Assembly (NCBI GenBank): GCA_002434915.1
Contig: DJLG01000136.1
Coordinates: 1 to 16,829, forward strand
Direction: 5' to 3'
Origin: Proteobacteria bacterium UBA6522
GTDB taxonomy: Bacteria > Pseudomonadota > Gammaproteobacteria > Steroidobacterales > Rariloculaceae
Length of the DNA: 16,829 bases
The first letter of the stretch is position 1, and the number at the start of each line of letters is the position of its first letter. Positions 1-7,908 of the stretch are shown piece after piece. The translations under genes and the position numbers were made by a program. The notes under the pieces were generated by a model, which saw only the letters and a program-made list of their open reading frames with translations, searched no databases and was not told the DNA's origin.

Positions 1-797
1 CCACCGATCGACTGCCTGTAAGCAGCCATACTTCTGTAGAAAGAATAAAACGCAGGATCCTGAGTATAGGCATTCGCATAAACCTCTGCTGCACGGGCAT
101 CACCCTGACCACGCAAGCGCTCAGCATCTCGATAAGCCTCTGCTAAAATCACAGTGCGTTCACGATCAGCCTCTGCACGTATACGCTCAGCTTCTTCCTC
201 CCCCTCCGCTCTCAACTGAGCAGCAACCCTTCCTCGTTCCTGCTGCATTCTTGAAAAAACTGACCCACTAACCTCATCAGAAAGCTCTATTCTCATCACC
301 CTAACATCGACAACATCGATCCCGAGAGCAGGCGCCTGATTATGAGCAGTAACCAGCATCTGATTCATTATCTCTGAACGTTCTGCCGCAACCACTTCCT
401 GAACAGTACGCTGTGAGAACTCGGCTTTAATACCTTCCCTAATAATTGCCGAGAGTCTTTGCTCGGCAAAAGCCTCATCACCCCGAGCAGACCGATAGTA
501 CTGGGCAGGGTCAGTAATCCGCCATGTAATAAAGTAATCAACAATCAGATTCTTTTTCTCTCCTGTTAAAAAACGCTCCTCTGACTCCTCATAAGTCAAA
601 ATACGATCAGGATATCTAGTAATATTATTTACAAAGGGTATCTTTAGATGAAGACCCGGCTCAAAGTCAGATTTAACGATCTCACCTAACCGAAACATGA
701 CAACATGCTCCCGCTCATCCACGGTAAAAAAAGTCATTCTGATCGCGGACACAACAAGCACCACAACAACTAATATCAAATTAAATCGAGAACTCAT
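1..797 (-). CDS. hflC: HflC, SPFH-domain regulator of FtsH (3' end cut by window edge)
   Basis: This is the partner of HflK in the inner-membrane HflKC complex, which surrounds the FtsH protease and modulates its activity. The reading frame is open from the ATG at 795-797 to base 1, giving 265 codons. E. coli HflC has 334 residues, so roughly the last 70 are missing. A short N-terminus and one membrane span (about residues 6-23, rich in Val, Leu and Ile) precede the SPFH/band-7 domain, recognisable from VDEREHVVMFRLGE (26-39) and the PGLHLKIPF segment. A charged Ala/Glu/Arg-rich coiled-coil stretch follows (about 185-235). The start is supported by TAGGAG eight bases upstream. The gap after the hflK stop is 15 bp, so co-translation with hflK is expected. 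The identification is secure from family features and position. Confidence 0.96.
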   Translation of the reverse strand, partial: MSSRFNLILVVVVLVVSAIRMTFFTVDEREHVVMFRLGEIVKSDFEPGLHLKIPFVNNITRYPDRILTYEESEERFLTGEKKNLIVDYFITWRITDPAQYYRSARGDEAFAEQRLSAIIREGIKAEFSQRTVQEVVAAERSEIMNQMLVTAHNQAPALGIDVVDVRVMRIELSDEVSGSVFSRMQQERGRVAAQLRAEGEEEAERIRAEADRERTVILAEAYRDAERLRGQGDARAAEVYANAYTQDPAFYSFYRSMAAYRQSIG

Positions 798-812
798 ATT
801 TTTAACTCCTAT

Positions 813-1949
813 CTAACGTCTATCGCTTGCGAGAGTATTTGGGTTAGCAGCGCCTGAAACGGGCATTGTGGAAGGCGGCATTATATTCTGCTGCTGACGA
901 GGGCTTCGTTCCATGAGCCTATCAAGTGGCAGATAAATCATATTGCCCCCTCCCTCCTGAGAGTCCAACAGAACTTTCGTTGAATTAGACAAAACCTGCT
1001 CTAACGTTTCTATATAAATTCTCTGCCGAGTCACCTCTGGCGCCTTTGCATATTCACCCAGAATTGACTCAAATCTATCTGCTTCACCCTCTGCATCAGC
1101 AATAACTCGTTCTCTGTAAGCCTCAGCATCTTGGGTTTGTCGCGCTGCGGCACCACGTGCCTTAGGCAAAATATCAAAAGCGTAAGCCTCAGCAGCCAAA
1201 GCCATACGCTCCTTATCCTCTCTAGCCCGAATTGCATCTTGCACGCTTTCCTCTACATCACGAGGAAAATTAGCATCCTGAAGGTTTACCTCATAAACGG
1301 TAATGCCAGTACCATAAAAATCGAGTGTTGACTGAATCAATGATTGTGTCTCTGCAGCAATCTCCGCACGGCCTTCTGTCAAAATAAAATCTAAGAGATT
1401 TTTACCAATAACTTCTCGTATGGCGCTACTTGTTACATCTCTAATAGTTTCGACGGGATCCCTCATATTAAACAGGTATGCTTCGGGATCAGTTCTTCTG
1501 TACTGAACCACGAGGTCCACAAGCACTATGTTCTCATCTTCCGTGAGCATACTTCCCTGATAGTCAAAACCTTCTGTAACATTGGTATTAACAAGCTCAA
1601 CAGAGTCAACAGGCCAGGGTATTTTCCAACGAAGGCCTGGCTGTGTTACGGAATTCATTGCACCAAAACGAAGCACAATACCCCGTTCAGCGTCATCAAC
1701 AATATAAAAGCCCGTGATAGCCCAAACCGCAATACCCGCAACCAACAGAGTTCCTAAAAATCCCTTAGCTGCTTTTGGACCGCCTTCTACGGGGCCGCTT
1801 CCACCACTACGGCGTCCGCCACGCCCTCCTAAGAAACCAGAAAGCTTCCGCTGTAAATCCTTGACCACAGCATCAAGGTCCGCAGGCCCATTACCCTTGC
1901 CACCATTTTGCTGCCAAGGGTTATTTTTATCTCCATCATCCCAACTCAT
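813..1949 (-). CDS. hflK: HflK, SPFH-domain regulator of FtsH
   Basis: HflK forms the large periplasmic HflKC assembly that encloses FtsH hexamers. The 378-residue protein has the typical layout. The N-terminus is cytoplasmic, Gly-rich and charged, beginning MSWDDGDKNNPW, with a Gly/Arg-rich stretch at 40-57. One membrane span follows at about 63-83. The SPFH domain starts near FYIVDDAERGIVLRFG, and an Ala/Glu/Arg-rich coiled coil covers about 235-300. The low-complexity C-terminal tail contains QQQ and Pro/Ser-rich residues. The ATG at 1947-1949 lies three bases after the hflX stop, with GGGTG in the end of hflX as a modest ribosome binding site, which suggests translational coupling. Length and order (hflX-hflK-hflC) match the family, and nothing is missing. 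Confidence 0.97.
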   Translation of the reverse strand: MSWDDGDKNNPWQQNGGKGNGPADLDAVVKDLQRKLSGFLGGRGGRRSGGSGPVEGGPKAAKGFLGTLLVAGIAVWAITGFYIVDDAERGIVLRFGAMNSVTQPGLRWKIPWPVDSVELVNTNVTEGFDYQGSMLTEDENIVLVDLVVQYRRTDPEAYLFNMRDPVETIRDVTSSAIREVIGKNLLDFILTEGRAEIAAETQSLIQSTLDFYGTGITVYEVNLQDANFPRDVEESVQDAIRAREDKERMALAAEAYAFDILPKARGAAARQTQDAEAYRERVIADAEGEADRFESILGEYAKAPEVTRQRIYIETLEQVLSNSTKVLLDSQEGGGNMIYLPLDRLMERSPRQQQNIMPPSTMPVSGAANPNTLASDRR

Positions 1950-1952
1950 AAC

Positions 1953-3233
1953 TTACACCCGTTGAAAACTATCATCCGACAGTCCTTCCTGAATACAAAG
2001 TTCTTTCCATCTCTTTGCTGTTAATGCCACTTCTAAAGTCCAACCACCCGAAGAATTTCCTTGCTCTGCCTTTACAGCCCGCAAATCGAAAAGCTTCGCC
2101 CTTAGCTTACTATCTTCGGGGCCTAACACAAGCGATCCACACATTGTTTCACCGACAGCTCGAACTCTTATCGCTTCTGCTAAGTCCTCAACTCCTTCAC
2201 CAGTAACAGCTGATACCTGCGCTTTAGGCAAACTCGAGCCATTTACTGCATGTAAAGAAAAATCTTTAACCTGATCTAACTTATTGTACACCTGCATACA
2301 TGGGATTTTACCAGCGCCAACAGCATCTAAAACCAACTCTACCTGGTGTTTACGATCAGCATGATATGGGTCGCTAACATCGATGACGTGCACAAGCAGA
2401 TCTGCCTCACGAGTTTCTGTAAAAGTTGCACGAAATGCAACCACAAGTTCCTGAGGAAGGTCACGAACAAATCCTACAGTATCGACAAGCAAAACTTCAT
2501 CAAGTTCGCCAGGCGATAATCGTCGTATGGTGGGATCTAAAGTTGCAAACAATGTATTTCGAGCCATGACTTCTGATCCAGTCAAGGCATTAAAGAGGGT
2601 TGTCTTACCGGCATTGGTATAGCCTACTAACGCAACAGTTGGGACACGGCCACGACGACGCTCTCTCCGACCCAGCTCACGCTGTTTCTCCACACGCTTG
2701 AGACGCCCCTTCAAATGTTTGATCCTTAGACCAATCAGGCGTCGATCAGACTCAAGTTGCGTTTCTCCTGGTCCGCGTAATCCTATACCACCCTTTTGTC
2801 TCTCAAGATGTGTCCAACCCCGTACCAATCGAGTCGATAAATGCTCTAGCTGAGCAAGTTCTACCTGTATTTTACCCTCATGTGTCGCAGCACGTTGAGC
2901 AAAAATATCTAGAATTAGACCATTACGGTCTAAAACTCGAACTCCTAACATTTTCTCTAGATTTCTCTCTTGAGTAGCAGAAAGAGGTTGATTTACAAGC
3001 ACTAGTTCAGCACAAACTTCTTTTACCCGATGAGCTATCTCTTCAGCTTTGCCTTGACCAACAAACAGACCTGGATGTGGCCGATCACGACGAGCACGAA
3101 TTTCACCAAGAATTTCAGCTCCAGCAGAAACTGCTAATGATTGGAATTCTTGGATTTCATCTGCATAACAAGGCCGTTTCAGCCCAACATGGAGCAAAAA
3201 ACAGGTTTCTCCACTATCAGGACGTTCAAGCAA
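1953..3233 (-). CDS. hflX: HflX, ribosome-associated GTPase (TTG start)
   Basis: HflX is a translational GTPase of the Obg-HflX group that splits stalled 70S ribosomes under heat or antibiotic stress. At 426 residues the length equals that of the E. coli protein. The N-terminal HflX domain is followed by the Gly-rich GGIGLRGPGETQLE segment (148-161). The G domain has G1 GYTNAGKTT (204-212), switch-I TLDPT, G3 DTVGF (251-255) and G4 NKLD (317-320). The start is TTG at 3231-3233. In-frame TGA lies four codons upstream, so no earlier start is possible, and GAGG sits seven bases before the TTG. A nearby ATG (AAGATGAGG) is in another frame and reads into a stop after six codons. The gap to hfq is 26 bp. 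It probably shares the hfq transcript. Confidence 0.96.
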   Translation of the reverse strand: MLERPDSGETCFLLHVGLKRPCYADEIQEFQSLAVSAGAEILGEIRARRDRPHPGLFVGQGKAEEIAHRVKEVCAELVLVNQPLSATQERNLEKMLGVRVLDRNGLILDIFAQRAATHEGKIQVELAQLEHLSTRLVRGWTHLERQKGGIGLRGPGETQLESDRRLIGLRIKHLKGRLKRVEKQRELGRRERRRGRVPTVALVGYTNAGKTTLFNALTGSEVMARNTLFATLDPTIRRLSPGELDEVLLVDTVGFVRDLPQELVVAFRATFTETREADLLVHVIDVSDPYHADRKHQVELVLDAVGAGKIPCMQVYNKLDQVKDFSLHAVNGSSLPKAQVSAVTGEGVEDLAEAIRVRAVGETMCGSLVLGPEDSKLRAKLFDLRAVKAEQGNSSGGWTLEVALTAKRWKELCIQEGLSDDSFQRV

Positions 3234-3259
3234 TCTTAATCCTCATCTTAAAAAGGATG

Positions 3260-3508
3260 CTACTCACCACTTTCATTCTGATCCTCTTGATCTGAAGAAA
3301 CCTCAACCATGCGCCCAGGGACGATTGTAGATATAGCATGCTTGTAGACCATTTGATTCACAGTATTGCGAAGCAGAACCACAAACTGATCAAAAGAATC
3401 TACGTGGCCCTGCAATTTAATTCCATTTACCAAGTAAATCGAAACAGGCACATTCTCTTTACGTAACGCATTCAAAAACGGATCCTGTAGTGATTGATTC
3501 TTGGCCAT
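3260..3508 (-). CDS. hfq: Hfq, RNA chaperone
   Basis: Hfq is a hexameric Sm-like protein that pairs small RNAs with mRNAs. The product has 82 residues. The Sm1 and Sm2 core is almost identical to enterobacterial Hfq. It contains Q8, D9, Q41 and F42 of the proximal face, Y25, G29, I30 and K31 of the distal face, and the YKHAIST signature (55-61). Of the rim residues R16, R17 and R19 of E. coli, here 16 is Arg, 17 Lys and 19 Asn. The C-terminal tail is short (about 16 residues against about 37 in E. coli) and acidic, ending DQEDQNESGE. The ATG at 3506-3508 has AAGGAGAG just upstream. The frame stays open 38 codons further upstream, but that part lacks family similarity and is not taken as coding. 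A sigma32-like promoter lies upstream. Confidence 0.98.
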   Translation of the reverse strand: MAKNQSLQDPFLNALRKENVPVSIYLVNGIKLQGHVDSFDQFVVLLRNTVNQMVYKHAISTIVPGRMVEVSSDQEDQNESGE

Positions 3509-3625
3509 ACCTCTCTCCTTAATACTTGTTTTTCTTTTTAAGGACGCAAACGACCCCAGTGTGCCGCAGTCCACATACCTTGAACTAAAACTCCGATACT
3601 CACATCTGCTAATTCTATACAATTA

Positions 3626-3654
3626 AAATGGTAGCACAGCTACTAGATTTCAAG
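3626..3654 (-). promoter_or_regulatory. Candidate sigma32 (heat-shock) promoter for hfq
   Basis: Read on the minus strand, CTTGAAA (3654-3648) is followed by 14 bases and TACCATTT (3633-3626). The sigma32 consensus is CTTGAAA, about 13-16 bases, then CCCCATNT. The -35 matches fully and the -10 matches at six of eight positions. The site lies in the 160-bp miaA-hfq gap, with a predicted start near 3619 and a leader of about 110 bases. In E. coli this same gene cluster is known to have sigma32-dependent promoters, which makes the match more credible. The spacer contains a small inverted repeat, GTAGC-TGT-GCTAC (3643-3631). There is no experimental support in the sequence itself. Confidence 0.45.
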
Positions 3655-3668
3655 GCCTATCTGAAAGC

Positions 3669-4610
3669 TTAGGTCGAGAACTTAACAATCTCTTTTCTGA
3701 TGCCCTTCATTGCACTATCAAACTGTAATGGCAGTTTTTTTATTTTAGGATCCGAACGCAACCAAGTCATCTGGCGTTTAGCAAGCTGGCGGGTTGATGC
3801 AATCGCTTTATCTCGTGTTTCTTTCCAATCACATGCACCCTCCAAAAAAGCCCAGATCTGTCTATAACCTACCGCTCGCATGGAGGTTGTAGTCGGAGAT
3901 AAATCCCCTCTTGCCATCAATTTTTCCACCTCTTCGATAAAACCATTAACCACCATACTGTCGAATCTCTGTTCTATTCTACTGGCAAGCTCAATGCGAT
4001 CATCCGGCACAATAGCTAGTGTGCTAATAGGAGTTTTTTGTTGTGAGGACTTCATCTGATGCAAAGATGTTAATGTCTGCCCTGTTAACTCATAGACTTC
4101 AAGTGCACGCTGGATACGCTGTCGATCGGTAGGTGAAATTCTTAAAGCAGAATCAGGATCAATAGCCAAAAGGCGATTATGTAATTCTTGCCATCCTACC
4201 GTTTCTCCCTCTTGGTCTAATTTTTCACGAATTTTCAGGTTGCGCCCTGGAAGGGCCGCAAGGCCATCTCGAAGAGCACGCAAATACAACAGTGTCCCTC
4301 CAACTATTAGAGGAATTCGTTTTCGTTTGTAGATTGAAGACAAACATTCTCTTGCATCTTCTACAAACCTCCCAGCCGAATATGTATTATTTGGCTCAAC
4401 AATATCAATTAAATGATGAGGAAAATTCTTACGTAATTTTGAGGAAGGTTTTGCTGTGCCAATATTCATTCCTTTATAGACCATAGCCGAATCCATACTT
4501 ATTATTTCGACTGGAAATTCTTTTGCTAAATGCAAAGCAAGTTCAGTTTTTCCACATGCAGTTGGCCCAGTGATACAAATACAGACCTTATTAGTACTGT
4601 CGTAGGACAA
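3669..4610 (-). CDS. miaA: MiaA, tRNA dimethylallyltransferase (probable TTG start)
   Basis: MiaA transfers a dimethylallyl group to A37 of tRNAs reading UNN codons, the first step towards ms2i6A. The P-loop GPTACGKT lies at 15-22 when counted from the TTG at 4608-4610, followed by DSAMVYKGMNIGTAKP, in which the Asp is the conserved catalytic candidate. Further family blocks are PHHLIDI, VGGTLLYLRAL, DRQRIQRALEVYELTG and RAVGYRQIW. No ATG or GTG precedes the P-loop. Two TTG codons are possible. The one at 4644-4646 overlaps mutL by 29 bases and has no ribosome site. The one at 4608-4610 lies eight bases after the mutL stop, has GAGGA 13 bases upstream and gives 313 residues (E. coli 316), so it is preferred. 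An ATT at 4611-4613 is a rarer alternative. Confidence 0.95.
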   Translation of the reverse strand: MSYDSTNKVCICITGPTACGKTELALHLAKEFPVEIISMDSAMVYKGMNIGTAKPSSKLRKNFPHHLIDIVEPNNTYSAGRFVEDARECLSSIYKRKRIPLIVGGTLLYLRALRDGLAALPGRNLKIREKLDQEGETVGWQELHNRLLAIDPDSALRISPTDRQRIQRALEVYELTGQTLTSLHQMKSSQQKTPISTLAIVPDDRIELASRIEQRFDSMVVNGFIEEVEKLMARGDLSPTTTSMRAVGYRQIWAFLEGACDWKETRDKAIASTRQLAKRQMTWLRSDPKIKKLPLQFDSAMKGIRKEIVKFST

Positions 4611-4617
4611 AATATTT

Positions 4618-6402
4618 TTACTGTCCTCGACGAAATAGCCGATCAAGTTCTGCTATTGTTACCCGAGTCCATGTTGGTCGACCATGATTGCAATGATCGC
4701 TTTTTTCAGTACTTTCCATCTCTCTTAGCAAAGAATTCATTTCCTTAATTTCAAGCTTTCTATTTGCTCTAACAGCACCATGACATGCCATAGTTGCAAG
4801 CATGTTATTTATAGTCGACTCAACCCTTTCCAAACCTTTGTTTTCTGAAAGATCTGCGAGCACATCACGAAGCAGTATCTCTACCTCAGCTCCTTGTAAC
4901 AGAAGCGGCACCCCATCTATCTGAATCTGATCAAGCCCACGCCTAGTTACATCAAACCCAAGTCGTACCAAATCATTCGAAGCAGACTCAACTATCTGCG
5001 CCTCATGCTCAGCAACCTTAAGAGACAAAGGTATAAGCAAAGGTTGTGTTTTCAGCTTATCCTCAAATAACTCTTTCTTTAGTCGCTCGTATGTCACACG
5101 CTCATGTGCTGCATGCATATCAACAATGATTAACCCATCTGCATTCTCCGCAAGTATATAAATCCCAAGTAATTGGCCAAGAGCGAACCCAAGTGGTGGA
5201 ACATCAGTATTTTTTATTGAGGAATCTACACTTATCTGAGGCTCTTGATAATTATGGCTACTATCATTAACACGGCCAAGACCTGTCCCTAAATGCAAAG
5301 AAGTCTGAGAGTGCTTAGAGCCCATAGGTGTCATCTCATCATCATTTTTTATAGATAAGCCATGAAGGCTAACTGGTGGCTCGGTAGTCTCACGCTCTTG
5401 TGACTTTAAGGTACTAGCTAAAACTGACTCAACAGTACGAAAAACAAAATCATGAACAAGACGAGAATCTCTAAATCGAATTTCTAATTTTGCTGGATGA
5501 GCATTCACATCTACACGACGCGGATTCAATTCCAAAAACACGACATAACAAGGATGTCGTCCATGGAAAAGCACATCCTGATAACCTAAACGAATCGCAT
5601 GCCTTAAGAGCTTATCGCGCACATACCTCCCATTAACAAAGGTGAATTGCATGTTAGTTTGACCCGATGAAAAAGCTGGCTCAGCAAGCCACCCGCTCAG
5701 ACGAAAACCCTCTATTTCTTTCTCAAAATACCGAGCATGCTCCAAAAACTCTTCGCCACAAAGACGTTTCAAACGATTTTCCTGTCTTTCTCGATCTGGC
5801 GCAGATTCAAGCGTCAAAACCGAACGTTGGTTGTTTTTTAATTTCCACTCAACATCAAATCGAGCAAGTGCCAAACAACGAAAAAAGAAATTAATATGGG
5901 AAAATTCCGTTCGTTCAGTCTTAAGAAACTTCCGTCTTGCAGGAGTGTTAAAGAACAAATCCCTTACCTCAATGGTAGTGCCCTCAGGATGTGCGGCTAG
6001 TTGAATATCTGAGTTACCTGAACTTGATGAGTCAATAGCCCAACCCAACTCTTCTCCCTTTACATGAGAAATTAATTTAACTTGAGCTACAGAGGCAATG
6101 CTTGGCAATGCTTCACCTCTAAATCCTAGCGTTGAGAGATTTTCTAAATCATCAAAATTAGAAATTTTACTGGTAGCATGTCTTGATAAAGCAATCACAA
6201 GCTCATCTTTTGCAATTCCAATTCCATTGTCCCGAACACGTATTAACCGAGTGCCCCCACCCTCTATCTCAAGTTCAATTCGAGTTGCTCCTGCATCAAG
6301 ACTATTTTCTATAAGTTCCTTAACAGCTGACGCAGGTCTCTCAACCACCTCGCCTGCGGCAATTTGATCTATCAATCTTGAAGGAAGTATTGAAATAGTC
6401 AC
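4618..6402 (-). CDS. mutL: MutL, mismatch repair ATPase with intact endonuclease motif (GTG start)
   Basis: MutL links MutS mismatch recognition to strand incision. The 594-residue protein begins with a GHKL ATPase domain: IAAGEVVERPAS (14-25), ENSLDAGA (32-39), DNGIGI (58-63) and GFRGEAL (93-99). A variable linker spans about 330-400. The C-terminal domain has DMHAAHERVTYE (428-439), which fits the metal-binding endonuclease pattern DQHA-x2-E-x4-E with Met for Gln. It also has ACHGAVRA (539-546) and CNHGRP (571-576). These residues are absent from E. coli MutL, which relies on MutH, but present in MutL of many bacteria without MutH. The GTG start at 6400-6402 gives an N-terminus that aligns residue for residue with E. 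coli MutL. AGG lies a few bases upstream, a weak ribosome site. Confidence 0.97.
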   Translation of the reverse strand: MTISILPSRLIDQIAAGEVVERPASAVKELIENSLDAGATRIELEIEGGGTRLIRVRDNGIGIAKDELVIALSRHATSKISNFDDLENLSTLGFRGEALPSIASVAQVKLISHVKGEELGWAIDSSSSGNSDIQLAAHPEGTTIEVRDLFFNTPARRKFLKTERTEFSHINFFFRCLALARFDVEWKLKNNQRSVLTLESAPDRERQENRLKRLCGEEFLEHARYFEKEIEGFRLSGWLAEPAFSSGQTNMQFTFVNGRYVRDKLLRHAIRLGYQDVLFHGRHPCYVVFLELNPRRVDVNAHPAKLEIRFRDSRLVHDFVFRTVESVLASTLKSQERETTEPPVSLHGLSIKNDDEMTPMGSKHSQTSLHLGTGLGRVNDSSHNYQEPQISVDSSIKNTDVPPLGFALGQLLGIYILAENADGLIIVDMHAAHERVTYERLKKELFEDKLKTQPLLIPLSLKVAEHEAQIVESASNDLVRLGFDVTRRGLDQIQIDGVPLLLQGAEVEILLRDVLADLSENKGLERVESTINNMLATMACHGAVRANRKLEIKEMNSLLREMESTEKSDHCNHGRPTWTRVTIAELDRLFRRGQ

Positions 6403-6473
6403 AAGGCCTATTGTAGACCTAACAAGGCCACTGAGCCGAGATATAACACTTCTATTAAAATTTAGTTATAGTT

Positions 6474-7793
6474 TTAAATAGCAGGAATAGTGATTACTTG
6501 GCCTATTCGTATAACATTACTAGCCAAGGAATTTGATCTTTTTAAGGCTGCTATACTCACTTTATACCGTTGCGCTATCTCAGAGAGAGTTTCACCTCTA
6601 GTTATTACATGTCGGATAGAATCCCTTTGCAAAGGTGGCGGATTAAAGGCCAAATAACTTTCTGGTGGAGGATTATCTCTAAAGTAGTCCAAAATCCCAT
6701 TATGAATTGCCCTAGCCAAAGATTTTTGGTAGCTCTGAGTTCTTAACTCAGACTCTTGATTAGGATTAGAGATATACGCAGTTTCCACAAGAATGGACGG
6801 AATATCTGGTGATTTTAAAACCAAAAAAGGAGCTCTTTGGACTCTAGATTTTCGCATGGAGGTAACATTACTTAACCTTCTAATAACACGCTCTCCAGCA
6901 GCAGCACTTGCGCTAATCGCAGCGCTTTGGGAAAGATCTAGCAATACTCTAGCTAATAGAGGCTCCTTATCGGCCAAAGACACTCCTCCGATCAAATCAG
7001 AATCATTCTCTCTTTTAGCTAGCCTAAGTGCAGCCTCATCTGTGGCACCTTTCTCCGAAAGCACGTAAACAGTCGCGCCTTTCACACTAGAATCACGAAA
7101 TGCATCAGCATGTATTGATACAAACAGATCTGCTGATGCTTCACGCGCTCGTCCAATTCGAGACCGAAGCGGTAAATAATAATCGCCATCTCGTATTAAA
7201 ATTGATTCCATGCCAGGTTGGGAGTCCACTTCTAAAGCAAGGTTTCTAGCAATGCCAAGCACAACATCTTTTTCGCGTACACCTTTTGATCCAGTTGCGC
7301 CAGGGTCATCGCCTCCATGCCCAGCATCAATTGCAATAACCACAGGTCGACCCTCCTCAATCTCTGATCGGAGGATTCGTTTCACAACTCTTGAATCTAC
7401 CAACGGCATAAGATCTACAACTAATCGATGCCCATAGGTTTGATTAGGTTCTAATAAAAAACTTTGCGGCTTTACAGACTGGCTTACATCAAGCACTACC
7501 CTTAACTGACCACCTGGTTGTTTGCCTGTTCTAATGCCACTTACAAAACCCTGTTTCTCAGGCAATAGGCTAGCCTCAGGAATAACTGTGTCGGCAAGAT
7601 CAATGACTACACGACTGGGATTCTCAAGACTAAAAACACGATGCTCCGTTGGAGCAGCAAGATCGATTACGAAACGAGTTGACTCAGGACTTGACCAGAG
7701 TCGTACCCCTTCAACCTCATGAGCAATAGGACACGCTGAGAAAACCCCATAAAAGATTGGGATCATAAGAAACCGTTTGAATCCAAAAATCAC
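6474..7793 (-). CDS. amiB: AmiB-type N-acetylmuramoyl-L-alanine amidase with AMIN and LysM domains
   Basis: This is a periplasmic zinc amidase that cleaves septal peptidoglycan between MurNAc and L-Ala during cell separation. The 439-residue protein starts with an export signal: Lys and Arg at 6-7, then a hydrophobic stretch at about 8-20. An AMIN targeting domain follows (about 26-128). The Amidase_3 domain (about 150-373) has zinc ligands H159 (DAGHGG), E174 (VREKD) and H228 (SIHADAF), and catalytic E337 (LVETAYISN). One LysM repeat covers about 394-437. The insert at about 255-325, between the zinc site and the catalytic Glu, is where AmiA/B/C carry an inhibitory helix needing EnvC or NlpD activation. 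The GTG start (7791-7793) is supported by GAGAGG six bases upstream. An ATG at codon 10 is less likely. Confidence 0.95.
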   Translation of the reverse strand: MIFGFKRFLMIPIFYGVFSACPIAHEVEGVRLWSSPESTRFVIDLAAPTEHRVFSLENPSRVVIDLADTVIPEASLLPEKQGFVSGIRTGKQPGGQLRVVLDVSQSVKPQSFLLEPNQTYGHRLVVDLMPLVDSRVVKRILRSEIEEGRPVVIAIDAGHGGDDPGATGSKGVREKDVVLGIARNLALEVDSQPGMESILIRDGDYYLPLRSRIGRAREASADLFVSIHADAFRDSSVKGATVYVLSEKGATDEAALRLAKRENDSDLIGGVSLADKEPLLARVLLDLSQSAAISASAAAGERVIRRLSNVTSMRKSRVQRAPFLVLKSPDIPSILVETAYISNPNQESELRTQSYQKSLARAIHNGILDYFRDNPPPESYLAFNPPPLQRDSIRHVITRGETLSEIAQRYKVSIAALKRSNSLASNVIRIGQVITIPAI

Positions 7794-7833
7794 TAATAGC
7801 CTCTCCCTGGAAGAGCCGGGTTATAGTCAAGGA

Positions 7834-7848
7834 ATCCATCTCATGGAT
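7834..7848 (-). repeat. Short perfect inverted repeat in the amiB leader
   Basis: ATCCAT, three bases and ATGGAT form a six-pair stem. It lies at the predicted 5' end of the amiB transcript, just after the -10 element. It could be a protein-binding dyad over the start site or a 5' stabilising hairpin. With only six pairs it may also be chance. Confidence 0.3.
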
Positions 7849-7852
7849 ACAT

Positions 7853-7881
7853 ATTATCCCTTAAAAAATAAATAATTACAA
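7853..7881 (-). promoter_or_regulatory. Candidate sigma70 promoter for amiB
   Basis: On the minus strand, TTGTAA (7881-7876) and GATAAT (7858-7853) are separated by 17 bases. They match the sigma70 consensus at four and five of six positions. The spacer is very AT-rich. The predicted start is near 7846, about 53 bases before the GTG of amiB. This would let amiB and the genes after it be transcribed separately from nnr-tsaE. The 115-bp gap between tsaE and amiB is one of the larger ones in the block, which fits. Confidence 0.45.
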
Positions 7882-7908
7882 AGAATAGCTCGAATCAAAA
7901 AGAGAATA

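Noticed and set aside
3509..3622. Upstream in-frame extension of hfq by 38 codons
   Set aside because: It has no family similarity, the strong AAGGAGAG site is at the internal ATG, and that ATG gives the canonical MAKNQSLQDPF start.
3631..3643. Hairpin after miaA as a Rho-independent terminator
   Set aside because: The stem has only five pairs and the following bases are not a U-run; the region is better explained as the spacer of the sigma32-like promoter.
4611..4646. Start of miaA at the TTG at 4644-4646, overlapping mutL
   Set aside because: No Shine-Dalgarno sequence precedes it, and the added 12 residues are just the shifted reading of the mutL end. The inner TTG gives the expected length.
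6793..7437. Long plus-strand frames opposite amiB
   Set aside because: They are antisense shadows of a gene with complete catalytic residues; no ribosome sites or family motifs.
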